Shown here: positions 1 through 11,900 of the stretch, in pieces
How positions within the stretch are numbered: the stretch's first letter is position 1
How the letters are laid out: the number at the start of each line of letters is the position of its first letter
NCBI RefSeq assembly: GCF_037975245.1
Contig: NC_092576.1
Coordinates: 2,165,501-2,229,500, forward strand
DNA: 64,000 nt
Reading direction: 5' to 3'
Source: Apostichopus japonicus
Lineage: Eukaryota; Echinodermata; Holothuroidea; Aspidochirotida; Stichopodidae
Notes under the pieces: model-generated
Databases searched by the model: none
The model's input: the letters and a program-made list of their open reading frames with translations, nothing else
Told to the model about the DNA's origin: nothing
Translations under genes and position numbers: made by a program

Positions 1-950
1 TTTGATGTAGTATTGCCAAGGTAATGACTATATGTGACAGTGGCAGGGTAGTGAGTAGCTCTGATGGTACCAGGGGTACTGAGTATCCCTGGCAGTGCCA
101 AGTGTACTGATTAACAGTGACAATGCCGTGGTACTGAGTAGCTGTGACTGTAGTAGGGTACTAACTAGCTGCGACACTTTCAAGGTACCTACAGCTCTGA
201 CAGTGCAAGGATACTGAGTAGATGTGAGAGTACCATGCCAAATGAGAAGTTGTGACACTGCCAAGGTACTTAGTAGTTGTGACAGTGTCAAGGTACTGAG
301 TAACTGTGACAGTTCCAGGATACTGAGTATCCCTGACAGTGCTAGAGGTACAGAGTAGGTGTGACAGTGCGTAAGTACTGAGTAGCTTAGACAGTGTCAA
401 TGTACTGAGTAGTTGAGACAGTAGTAGGGTATTGCCTAGTTGTGACAGTTCCGGGGAACCTACATATGTGACAGTGCCAGAATACTTAGTAATTTTGATA
501 GTACCATGGCAACCGAGTAGTTGTGAAAGTGCCAAGTTACTTAGAAGCTCTGGCAGTGTCAAGGTACTTCGTAACAGTGATAGTGGCAGGATAATGAGTC
601 GTTTTGACAGTACCATGACAACTGAGTAGTTGTGAAAGTACCAAGGTCGTAAGTAGTTGTGACAGTGTCAGGGTACCGAGTATCCCTGACAGTTCCAGGT
701 GTACATGAGTAGATCTGAAAGTGCATGAGTAATGATTAGTTTGACAGTACCAATGTTTTTATAAGCAGCGACAGTGCCAGTGTACTGAGTAGCCCGAAAG
801 TGTCAGGTTACTTAATAGATATGATAGTACCAGCCTACTGAGTAGCTGTGATAGTAGCAAGATACTGAATAGCTGCGACAGCGTCAGGGTACTGAATAGC
901 TGTGACAGTGCCAATGTACTGAATAGCTATAATAGTACCAGGCCAAAGGT
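1..950. repeat. 27-bp minisatellite, unit 1 (truncated by window start)
   Basis: About 35 degenerate tandem copies of a 27-bp unit whose shared words are GTGACAGTGCC and GGTACTGAGTAG. A few units are 26 or 28 bp. It lies in intron 2 of gene A, about 0.75 kb downstream of the NACHT exon. Because 27 is a multiple of three, long open frames with repeating Ser/Leu/Thr residues appear on the minus strand. They are by-products of the repeat, not genes. Confidence 0.95.
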
Positions 951-1698
951 ATCTACAATACACATGAATGTCCGATTAATTAGTTTGCGGCTTGCGTATG
1001 GCATAAAATAAATTCCCAATACTTTTGTTTCATCTATTCTTACAGATACCTGATCTGTTTCCGTACACAAGCTGAATATATTTCTGCGAATTATTACTCT
1101 TCGTACTATTCCCAAGTATGTTATCAAACTTGATATTTTGCTCGATGAATGACAATTCTTAGCATTCAGTTATAATCGTTGTACATACCTCTGATTATTC
1201 ATATAGCTATCTATCTCTTTTAGTTTTCTTTTAGTTTACGTTGATATAGGTATCTGCTCAATAAGCATAATTCTAATTGCTGCTTCATACAAGTACAAAC
1301 TAACTTCAGTCTTCCAGTTCCAGTGTTTCAGAATGAAGCGTACCGTTGAGGCTGATTGGTTGAGATCAATATAAATTATTTTTAATGCTTTAATTGTAAC
1401 ATACAATTTGAACTTGCTTTGATTTTGTTAGCTATGCACTATTAAAGCAAATATAAATAACTTGGTTAATTGATCTTGATAAAGTGGTTTTTAATACTGC
1501 TATGCTGCAGGTGGACTTGTTTTCCTTATCAGAGTGTATGCTACACCCTAAATGAATACAAATGTCGACAATTATGTATACTAGGACTACAGTGGGACCT
1601 CTCTTTCGGTTTTTTTAGACAACCAAATATAAATTCCATATAATATGGTTAACATTCAACAATACAGTAGGTGACATAAGTATATAAAGTATACTTAC
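951..1698. other. Intron 2 of gene A, proximal part
   Basis: Paralogous to 39,675-40,440. Contains a short minus-strand open stretch (about 960-1127) whose translation resembles that of the unit 2 counterpart (RNIFSLCTETD is common to both). No splice-bounded exon could be supported. Otherwise AT-rich with nothing recognisable. Confidence 0.6.
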
Positions 1699-3227
1699 TT
1701 CATGACTTGATGCTATCTGCAGAAGCTGTATGGTCGACCTCTGCAGTAACTTGCTGTGCACTAAACTGATGGTGATCATTTCAGAACATAGCTCTTTGAC
1801 AGTGTCTACGATGCCTTCAACATTTCCACTCTGTTCTAAGATGCAAAGGATTGCAAACTTGTCTCCATCTTTCTTGCTTTTCAAATATTCGATGATTTTC
1901 TTGCCAGCGGTGGAATTCAACCCACAAGCGAATCGAAAGACGTACTGGAGATCAAATGGATCCATCTTCCCAAGAATTGGTTCCAAGTCAGCTGAATCTT
2001 CCACCTTGCAGAGGATATCCACCACACGAAATGACGCGAACCATTCACAGAATAGTTTATGGTAAAACCTTACTTCAATCTTCATCTTATCGCTCTTACC
2101 AGGAGTCTGTCCATCTGCAATATCATACATCTCTTCCTCTACTAGGATACCAACAAGAATGAACTGATCATAAAAATCTTGACCGAGTCGCTGAAGGAAT
2201 TCTGCTTGGCTCCATACTATCTGTTGATTCTCTTTACTGAGCCCTTCGAAAGCGATTTTATCAAGTTCATTGTGATTATTTTCTAAGAACTTTGAGTATT
2301 CTTTAGCATTGAAATCTTTGGATTTGTTTCTCGTGTGACTGTGAAAGCAATTCATCGCGTGGCGTAGGAAGTCAGTAACAGATTTAAATTTTTGAAAACC
2401 CTCTATTTCATGAGTCATGTGAGAGAACATAGTGAATAATAGAGGAATCTGGCAGAGGTCATCAAGAATGACGTTTTCTTTGAGACCTTTCTTAATTTTA
2501 GCAATAGCTTGTTCATCATCTCCACAAACAGCCTTACGGATGTACTGATCACGCGCAGTCTCATCAAAACCAGTAAGTTTAAATCGTTTGGTTGTTGCTC
2601 TGTCATACTCATTCGGTAGATACCTGGTTGTCAAGGTAACGTCAGATTCTTGGAACATCTTGTACTTGATAATGCGTCCTACGTCATTTTCCTCACCATT
2701 ACCGTTGGTGTCTCTCCCTGGGTATTCATCATAGCCATCTAACTGAAATGCTACAGACTTGCAACTCTCGAGTATCTCCTTGATGTCTCTCTCCTTGACC
2801 CGGTGTTCCCTTGGCACCAAATATCGCTTGATCGCTCTATAGATAGACGGAACATTACCCAACTGTCTAAGTCTGAGTAAAATAAGAATCTCTACGTCAT
2901 CGAGAGGTGAATCTTGGACACCATTACACCAGTCATATGCTAACTGCAGGGTAAGAGTAGACTTCCCATACCCAGGCTCTCCTTCGATGATACGTCTGTT
3001 AGACCTCCTATGAGGATCATTGAAAATGTTCTTGTAAGAATCTAACTGTTCCCATGATGCATCTTTACCATACGATGTAGCACTGTCACTCAATGCAACC
3101 ACACCACTCTCGACAAATATCGTATTTACACAATAAAGTCTGTCTTGTATATAGGGTAAAGGTTTTACGGAGTCATAATAAAGTTTATACTTCTCTTTAA
3201 GCCCATCGATTAGTATTTGTTTCTTAT
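1699..3227 (-). CDS. Gene A exon 2: NACHT ATPase exon of an NLR-like receptor
   Basis: NLR-type signalling ATPases oligomerise on ligand sensing and act in cytoplasmic innate immunity; that is the family role, not shown here. The acceptor CATAG sits at 3228-3232 after a pyrimidine-rich tract, and the donor GAA|GTAAGT at 1699/1698. The 1529-bp exon is fully open, entered in phase 1 and left in phase 0. Counting from the exon 1 start, Walker A is GEPGYGKST (about residues 169-177), Walker B is LDGYDE (about 249-254), the sensor TTR is at about 286-288 and the winged-helix motif FYHKLFCEWF at about 474-483. Before the NACHT is the block PLPYIQDRLYCV, which I recognise from invertebrate NLRs. The exon differs from gene B by about two dozen residues and a 9-residue indel. 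The LRR exons lie left of the window. Confidence 0.93.
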
Positions 3228-4237
3228 CTATGAGAAAAATAAAACAAACAATAATTAATAAACGAAACAAACAGGCCAACACAACCAACAACAAGACAGA
3301 TTCTTTGTTTATATATAAAGTAATGCAATCATTGATCGTTGAAAAACCGACTGGTCAGTTGATCTAACAACGCATTTTAGAGTGTTTCCCCATGTTGGTG
3401 TAAGTAGTACGATAAAAATTAATATTGGTGTTAATTGTTAAATATAATACGCATATTAACCTGAGTAGAGTTGGTGTATACTTGGTATTATTTTCGTTCC
3501 GTCAGTTAGGTGCATTAGAATCCATATGTTAAATTCAATTTACATTTCGTTTCTTTATTTTTCTTAATGGTGTAAGGGTAGAGGACAAATAACTATAGGA
3601 GTACTATGTGAATCTGTGCTTTAACTTCCTAAATCCAAAGGCTTCGATCACATGGATGTTTCATGGAACGGGTATCTTATGTATTTTAAATAAGTTTAAG
3701 ATACACCTTAAGTAAAACAAACGGAGTTGCAAACAAGAAATGTGGTATGACGGTTTAGAAATATCAAAGCTATATGAACAAGAAAATAGACTAGACGCAT
3801 ACGTCAAGCAAGGATTTAACCATTGAATCACGTGAAAAAACGAGATGTGGTAATGTAGTTGTGAGACTACCTTTTAGATAACAAGTGTGGGCCATTTTAC
3901 ATTGCATCACAACTCGAGATTTTTCATTATACAATCAAGTGACACCTCAATACTGACTTTGAAGTTACTGAAGTTAATAAGCTGAAGTTGACACCACCAC
4001 ATTAAAGTGAATGGCATTCCTACCTAAACAATTTTTTTTAGGAAAAGAACGCTGTGCATATGGGGACGAGATTAGTCATTGGCTGATAAAGTCGTCAGTA
4101 ATCTGTCTTTACATGCCCCTACCTCCTCGTTCCCTCCCAATCCCTGAATCAAACAAGTAAAACTATTGTCACTATAGTCACTAATAAATCGTAAGGCTGT
4201 AGCAGGTGATGCTGCAAAACTAAACAATATTGCTTAC
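3228..4237. other. Intron 1 of gene A
   Basis: Intron between exon 1 (donor GTAAGC at 4237-4232) and exon 2. Paralogous to 41,997-42,996. The apparent hydrophobic leader upstream of the NACHT reading frame (about 3228-3294) is polypyrimidine intron sequence read as codons. No other feature seen. Confidence 0.85.
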
Positions 4238-4496
4238 CTTCTATAGTCAGTGGGTCTGAATACTTCTTTCTGACAGGGATAGTTTGTTTATCAGATGATC
4301 GGAGGTTTGTGTTTGTTGAAGATGATGCTGCGGGGGTCTCACGGTGTGGAATACTCTCAAATTGTGATGCAGATGCTTCACTTTGAAATGGTTGTCTTGG
4401 TGACGCCGCATCCCTCAGTTCAGGTGTTTGTGAGTTCCGATTAGCTCCTGGTGTTGTGTCTGTTTTCACTTCTCTCTTCGAACTTCGATTTCCCAT
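4238..4496 (-). CDS. Gene A exon 1: N-terminal myristoylation-type linker
   Basis: The start ATG is at 4496-4494, in a strong context (A at -3, G at +4), and gives MGNRSSK: Gly2, Ser6 and Lys7 fit the N-myristoyltransferase consensus. The remaining roughly 80 residues are rich in Ser, Thr, Pro, Gln and Asn, with no CARD, death, DED or PYD signature, so probably disordered. The exon is 259 bp (86 codons plus one base) and ends ATAGAAG|GTAAGC. Its phase 1 end joins the phase 1 start of exon 2 to restore an Asp codon. A TTG-initiated extension exists upstream in frame but there is no upstream ATG in that frame. The gene B paralogue has the same start and a 5-residue Lys/Ser insertion. Lipid anchoring is an inference from the motif. 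Confidence 0.85.
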
Positions 4497-4504
4497 CTTT
4501 TTTC

Positions 4505-7500
4505 CTTGAATAATTAACGGAAGAAACCCAGTCAAAATCGATATAGCCTGATTAAAGATATACAGCTCATTAATATGTAAAATAGCTTATGAAGTATGTG
4601 TGTTTATAACCACGTAAAAACGAACTCGAAAAAGGAGCTTAAAATATTAAACTCACAAACTCAAACTAACTAAAAACAACCATAATGCACCGAAAAGCAC
4701 GTTGGAAAAATTTATAATAACAGTCAGGTACTTATTTTTAAGCGACCAAGAATGTGGGAGAAGCCTGAAGGATTCAGCACTTCTATTTAAGTTTGGAGTC
4801 TTTTCAATTTAGAAAGTAATTTCAGATGGGACCTTAGATTGCTCTTGGATGAAAACCCCACCTTACTATGACTCGATCAGTGATCGAACCCAAACCCCTC
4901 GATTGCTATGTCCATTGCTTCAAATACCGCTGCCGTTATCCACTCGACCAAAGCAGCGGTAACATTCAAGATTCTGTAGTTTCTACTTCACAGACTTCTA
5001 TATACTGCAGCAATTCGATCTTGATTCATTATTTCAAATACCGCTTATATTTACTGGTACATGAGCGGAATTATATTCACCTAGATCACGAATTGTATGT
5101 AAAATACTTCTTGACTGTTTCATTAAAGATCGTTAACAACATAGTATTGTCTATAACAGTTACTACTGTGAGATTTGTATTCCGCTTTTAGCAAATAATC
5201 GTATAGAAACATGTTTGTAAAACCCTTCTTTACCGAATTGTTTAAACAACAGAACCAATTATCGATAAAATGCTGACACCCAAATATCCAGAATATCAAA
5301 ACAGTCCCACCAAACCAAGTATTTTAGATTCCTAAGAATCCAATTTATAGTTTCAATTACAGACCACCCTGCCAATATTTAATACGTGTAAAGAAGAATC
5401 AATATGTGGCTACATGAAGCATGGTCTGGTGATCCAATGCAATAGAAAAAAAAACTTTGCTCACGAGATTCAGCAAGTTCATAAAACAATGATCTACATA
5501 ATGGAAATGAGAGCATTCTCTTACAAGAGCATAATCAAAATGGCGAACGGTATACCAACCGAATAGTAAACGTTTTGTAATCTTAATTTGGTTATTGACT
5601 GAGCTCAAGGTTCATATTTATATATTTGTCTAATTGCTCTTCATCAGATTTTATACTTTAAACTTTACCCTTCAAACAGTTAGTTATAGAAGATCAAACT
5701 AATATAAGGCAAAATTTTCCAGAAAACATCTAAAAGGTAGACTATTTTACGAGGATTTTTAAGATCTATAGATAGAAATATATTATTATCAGGCAACCAA
5801 GTAAACGTTTGGCCTTCGACACCTCGATCTATAGTATGACATGAAGAGCTGTTGCAGCTTATGTGCAGATTCAGTTTGTAAAAGCAACACATAAATTAAA
5901 AAGCTAGAGCGAGATTCAAACGTTTGTAGATACGTAGAGATCACAAACGTTGTGAATTATACAGCTCAGTTTATAATCACATTAAACATGCATATAATTT
6001 GGTTTGGACGTATTGACATAATGCTCCTTTAACTAATATATTTGAGCTCGCAGTGAGAATATGAAATGATTGGACTGCAAATAAATTGTTATCTTAAAAG
6101 ATCAAATGGTTTTTATGCTTTTGTCGGTTTTGTAAACCAGTGCACTCGGCAGAACAAACACCAGCAAGGTCTAAGTCCACCCAAACCGAAAATGAATAGA
6201 ACCGAATAAACACAAATTAGCATTTTATCTGCAGAAAATTAATAATAAAACACAAACAGAGATATTCCTCTATAGTATAAGACTAATTTAAAACCGAATG
6301 TATAGTTCGGAAGATTCTACTTTTTACATGATCTGATAGAGAATTTGCTGTCATGAATGCTGAATTCAAATTAAAATATGTTTTGTGGCAAAATGGGATT
6401 TATGTTATCAATTTCACCTTTAATCTTTAAAATAGTATACCATTTCTTTGCCCAGATGTTTAATGAAACAGAGAAAATGATGTAGTGACATTTAGAGAAA
6501 AGAAGAAGAAAAAAAATGTCAACTGAAAATACAAACAAACTCATCTTGAATATAAAAAAAACAGATGTCAGCTGAAGACCGTTTTGAAATGTGTAGTATA
6601 ATTATATTTGTATACTGCCAATATTCACAGGAAGACCCTTTTAGCTATAGACATTTCTGAGAAACATGATATAGAAAGTTACAATTAAAGTATTTTCGCA
6701 TGTTATTGTATAATTGTATAAGTCTTAATGTATGATACATTTTAGTCATGGAAGGCCGGTGTTAAATTTCATTGTATTTTGTCCTGTATTATTAGGTAAT
6801 ATTCTAATGCATGTTACTACTTTAGATCAATCCATATGAGTCTGTAGTTTGATTTATTAACAGTAAGTATAACACGAACAAATAACACTCTATCTATTCA
6901 GATATTTATACTATCACAGTTACAGTTCAATATTACAGTATAACTGTAACCAATAATAGGCATGAAGGGTTACATTCAATGGATAGATTTTTTTTTTAAG
7001 AAAACAATAATGAATCATAAAACTGAAGTTTAAAATATTTCGGTTCGTTAGTGCAAACCATTGCTCTTGATATGAATTGAGGGAATTATCAAAAGAGAAT
7101 TAACGAGGCAGGCAAAGCAGAAGTTAACAGTTCTATCCAAGTATCGTTAAACACTATAATTATGTGGATATGACATAAGTTTACAATCATTCTTACGAAA
7201 GAATTTAAAATCTCGGATACTCTCTGTGCCATTGTTAGTTTCCTCCCTTCCTATCTAATGAGTATTTTGCATTTGTGAATATCTTCTTTCTGTGTACTAA
7301 TTCTTGATATAATGTTACATCGAATCTCTACATTTAGCATAATTGTTATCTTCATACTTGATAACATTGTTACAGTAATAATATATTAATGCTTAGAACC
7401 TGAAAAGAATGCAAGTTAAATTACTTGAGAAATGTCAACGCCATATGATGTTACATGTTATGTATGGAAGTTATGATGTTCACATGAAGTTAAAAGTTTT

Positions 7501-7757
7501 TAACTTTAAAATATTTTAAATTTACAAATTAATAACGAATTAACATTAACAAGTTGGTCTGGACAAAGGAACGGACATAGTGAATGACGATTTTTGTGTA
7601 TTTATACGATTTTCCACTTTCTTCAAGTGAATTTTTTGTCGATTGAAAATAGCTATCAAACTATCTACCTCGCAGGCTTACTGAAGAGAGGTCCGCCATT
7701 TAACATACAATGCATGAACCATAAACTCAAGAAATGTTCATGAGAAAATGACTTACC
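4505..7757. other. Probable 5' leader intron of gene A (no coding gene seen)
   Basis: A candidate acceptor (TTCAAG at 4505-4510, after a pyrimidine-rich tract) lies eight bases upstream of the start codon. A consensus donor (CTTAG|GTAAGT) lies at 7757/7756. Both are kept in unit 2, so this may be one leader intron. Apart from the tRNA-like repeat near 4.9 kb, the stretch is AT-rich, diverged from 43.3-46.97 kb, and shows no supportable gene. Confidence 0.4.
4873..4958 (-). repeat. Degenerate tRNA-derived SINE or tRNA pseudogene
   Basis: On the minus strand an A-box-like TGGTCGAGTGG and a B-box-like GGTTCGATCAC are spaced as in a tRNA with a long variable arm (Ser/Leu type). The acceptor-stem ends do not pair. 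It is the more decayed paralogue of the element at 43.69 kb. Confidence 0.55.
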
Positions 7758-7870
7758 TAAGAGGAAAGTTGTTCACCGTGTCAGATAGAAAGATGATTAT
7801 CAAAATGCATAATTGAAATCACGGCAATCTTTTCTGTTTACTTGAAGAAATAGCAATAAGGTACGGCCGG
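7758..7870 (-). promoter_or_regulatory. Candidate non-coding first exon and promoter area of gene A
   Basis: The block next to the donor CTTAG|GTAAGT is one of the best conserved non-coding stretches between the units (counterpart 46,970-47,080). It has stops in the minus frames, so it would be 5' UTR. The transcription start is not visible and the upstream end given is approximate. Inference from splice-site strength, conservation and position only. Confidence 0.35.
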
Positions 7871-8989
7871 TATTCAGTGCAAACTAAATAATAAATCTTG
7901 GCGACTGGCTGAATACCAGACGGCTCGGTCATCTTACTGGTTATTGGTTGACCTCGATGTTCATATTTAGATTCGTCAAGTAGTTATTCAGCTTGTTTTT
8001 TTTATCAGATTTGAAGTTAGACTTTACCCTTTCAACTGGTTTCATAGCGCTATTGTTACCCAGCATTCACATTTTCTTTAAAGCAGTACATAATGTAAGA
8101 CTAACTTAAATTATACCTCATATTTTGTTGAAAATTAAAATTCAAAATTAGGAAATCGCAGATTTCCCTTACAGGTACCCATGGCAACTATCATCACATA
8201 AGTCGGTACAAATTAAGTTAAGAGTAAATGAGTCTCACTTAATTTGCTAATAAAACTGTTTCCTACAACGTCCAACGTGTTAACCAGGCCTGACGACATG
8301 GGATGAACATGGGATGACACGGCCAATAAGGGTTCCGGGGGAAATATTCAGGAAGCCGGGAAAATTAGGTCCTGTGGGCTAAAGAAGCGTGTTTTCAGAT
8401 GCTGTTATACTTTAGGGAAAATAAATAGTGCAAAACAGGATCAATGTGACGTCATTGTCCTAGCGCCTGACCTGGCTTTCAATGAATCTAGTAACGGCAT
8501 GTTGAGTGTCTTTTTTAGTGTCCTTTGCATACGGAGCCATGTATTTTTTGTTTAAATGACGAAAAATAAATAATAAATTTACAGTTTTCGCGGACTTTAT
8601 GTTTTCAATAGCTTTTTTGTCCGCAAGGGTAAATTATGTGGGTGTTTAACTATTAATTTACCATTATCTATACAACAAAGTACTAACACCAACCATTCAG
8701 GTATTCCAGCATGATAGTTAAGTTGTTTATTATAAATGAGAAGTCTACATACAACGCCGGGTCCCCATTCTGAAGAGCATCTAATAGGAATAAAATATCG
8801 CCTGTAAACTCAGTCAGTGGAATGAACGAAGGAATTTAATTTGATTGTTTTGGACTGTTCTGTTTTTTATGTCACATTGAAAGGCCATAGAATAAGCACT
8901 ATTCTAATGAATGGTATCGATGTTGGGGATCAAGAGTAAGGTGTTGAACGGTTGTGACTTTACAACGGTTTAAGCTCGTCTACGTGCAG
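7871..8989. other. Intergenic stretch; paralogy to unit 2 ends near 8045
   Basis: Unit 1 and unit 2 align up to about 8045/47,245-47,430, then diverge completely until about 13,338. The unique unit 1 segment starts here. Nothing coding seen before the first SDR exon. Confidence 0.6.
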
Positions 8990-11900
8990 TAGTTACAGGA
9001 TCAACTGATGGCATTGGGAAGTCCACTGCTGTGCAGGTAAGTGAGATAAAATGTTGTCAAGTTTCGGTCTCTGGTACAGGTTGTGTTGTACATTACCGGA
9101 TCTATCTTGTATAGACCTGTCTAAAATGTTGTATTCACTAAAGGTGACCCTGGAAGTAACCAGACCATCATGATTGGTGACTATACATGTAATTGAATCC
9201 AAAGAACATTTCAAATAGGATTAAATGATTCTCTGATTGTAGTGTACAAACTGTATCAAAGAGTGTACAAAAAACAACAACATATGTTCAAGTATCAAAC
9301 ACCGATTGCCTGCTTTAAATATAACCCATCTATTGTAATGTAATGTAATCTACTGTACTTACTGCACTGTACTGTACTGTTTACTGGACTGTACTGTGTA
9401 CTGTGTACTGGACTGTACTGTACAGTCCTGTAATGAATTATAATGTACTGTACTGCACTACACTGTGCTGTACTGGACTGTAGTGTGTACTGTGTACTGT
9501 ACTGTGATGTGCTGTAATGTACTCTCATCTACTGTAATTAAATGTACTGTATACTATCTCAGGATATAGTTGATCCAATATCGTACCGCATTCAAACTGG
9601 ACAAATTGTCTTACCAGTGCAATGATGTATAGCTGTTTTTGTACATGTATATAAACCATTCTATTTAATAAGAGGCAAAGTACAGCATCTTCAAAACTGC
9701 TACACACACATTATTCCCTGCACCTGCTGTACTTTTCGGCTCTCATTCTGCTTTCAGTTAGCTGCCAAGGGTCTTAATGTGGTTCTCATGAGCAGAACAG
9801 AATCAAAACTGGATGCGGTGGCTTCTAGAATTGGTAAGTTATGGGGTCATTCCATGTCAATTCACACATGGCTCTTGCGTGACCCTCTCCCCCTTATATA
9901 AATAAATACATAAGAAATATCGGTTCTAAACTAGTGTCATACACCTAAACTTTCTGACTTTTTAATCGGTAGATGGGTATATAATGTACTGTGCACATGA
10001 TATATGTTAAAATCATACAAAAGTACACAGCGGTACTGTATGAACACAATAGTAAAAAAAAAACAGCTTGTAGAAACAACTTCTCCTCACAAGTTTGAAT
10101 CAATGTACTACTTGGTAAATAGATGTTCAATGATCGTAATTTGGTAGAAATCTAAACAGGTCAACAGGTGTCAAAGTCTGAACCCCTTTTAAACAAAATA
10201 ACTCCAAAATTAAAGCTACAATAAAACTGTCAATTCTCCAATGCTATGATTTTCTTTTGGTGAAAATAGTTTGGTCAAATTCATTTCAGAATAAATTTTG
10301 TGAAGGGGCTCTATAAGTCTTTTAACATAATATACAGTATCGGCTGAAGGGGTTCAAAAGGTTATCTTAATTGGTCTCAGACTGGCAATTTGTGTCGTGA
10401 TTTATACCAGATAACTTAAAGCTTTTCGAAATATTTCAGATCTTATGTAGAGCTCATAGCCTATTAACAAATCTTAAAGGGACTTGCATTAGGAAATTGG
10501 AACATAAATTATATTCTGTAAAATCCTATCCAGCAAATCAAAAGGTTGATGCTTTGTCAATACAATAACTGATTACTAATACCTTTCTTTATATATGTTG
10601 CAGCATTAGTCAATACATCATCTTCATTTTGGTGTGTACAAGTATATTAGTTGCAGATGTATATTAACATGTATGGCTTTACCACACTAATGAATATGTT
10701 TAGACATCGCAACCACTAAACGTTTGTTTTCTGGTTGTTTCAGAATTACCCGTTCTGTTAAGTGTCTGATTTTGCATTACTTCTCACCAGCCTCTAAGAA
10801 TAATGTACAAACCAAGGTCATTGCCGTTGACTTTACGTCTGGAAGCGAAATCTATGAAAATATTGGCAAACAGCTGGAAGGCTTGGAGATTGGTGTCTTA
10901 GTTAACAACGTTGGCATGTCTTATCCATATCCGCTATACTTGTATGAGTTAGAAGACCCAGAGAAGGTGCAGTTTGTTGTAAAATTCATTAGTGTATCTT
11001 ATGTGTATTATGGATCATACAGAAACTACGTAAGAGAGAATACTTTCAAAGTTCTTTGCCCTGCATCAGATATCTCTTGTTCATATTGGTTGTTATAGGT
11101 CATGCATATCTAAACTTACAATATTTAGGTAGTATTGTATATATTTAAACATACTGATTAACTTTTTCAACTGAAAGTGTACATGTGTAGGAGAGTACAT
11201 GTACATCTGAAAACTGGAATTGTGTATGTACATTCACATGTTGCACACATCAGCCGAAAACATAAAATAGTGAACGTAGCATGAAATTTTATCCTGCATA
11301 TCAAGATACAAAAATATATAATGTTAATAATGTACATATTTGAATAAATATATATATATATATTGTTTTCATTTCCAGCTGATTCAGGGAATGATTAATG
11401 TTAACTGTTTAGCAGCTACAATGTTTTGTTTTTTGTTTTGTTTTGTCTTTCTTAATTTAAGATGCAAATAAAGGTGGACTGGTCTAACTCAGTACAACTT
11501 TTATATGCACTGCACTTTGGGGTGGATTGGTTTTATCTCAGTTAAAACAGTCTTGCGTTGAGAGCCACGAAATTAATTGTTTGAATGGTAGATTCAGAAG
11601 GAAGAGAAAGGACGGTGCCCAAGAAGTGAGGGCGCAGTGCTTAAACATTCTGATCATTTAGCGTAGGTAGATAGGAAAGTGATTGTAGACTGGGACACAG
11701 GTAAGAGAGGAGTAAAGTTAATCTCCAAACCAGTAATTTTTGGGGATTATCTCAGTCGAAAATTTTTTGAGCTGGACTGCCTTTTTAATTTGGCCCAGTT
11801 AGTTAAAAAGAGATTTGAGGTGGACTGGATTGTGAGACAGAGTAGTCTTTCTCGTATGGGGTTAGCGTTACTGATTGTATCGAATAGTTTGTCCCAAATA

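Noticed and set aside
1-950. CRISPR-like or protein-coding tandem array
   Set aside because: Repeats are directly adjacent with no spacers, the genome is eukaryotic, and the open frames come only from a 27-bp period. The same applies to 37,851-39,674.
3228-3294. Hydrophobic leader (signal peptide or membrane helix) in front of the NACHT reading frame, also at 41,997-42,063
   Set aside because: The codons are the polypyrimidine tract of the intron. A CATAG acceptor follows, and phase matches exon 1. The apparent start is TTG.
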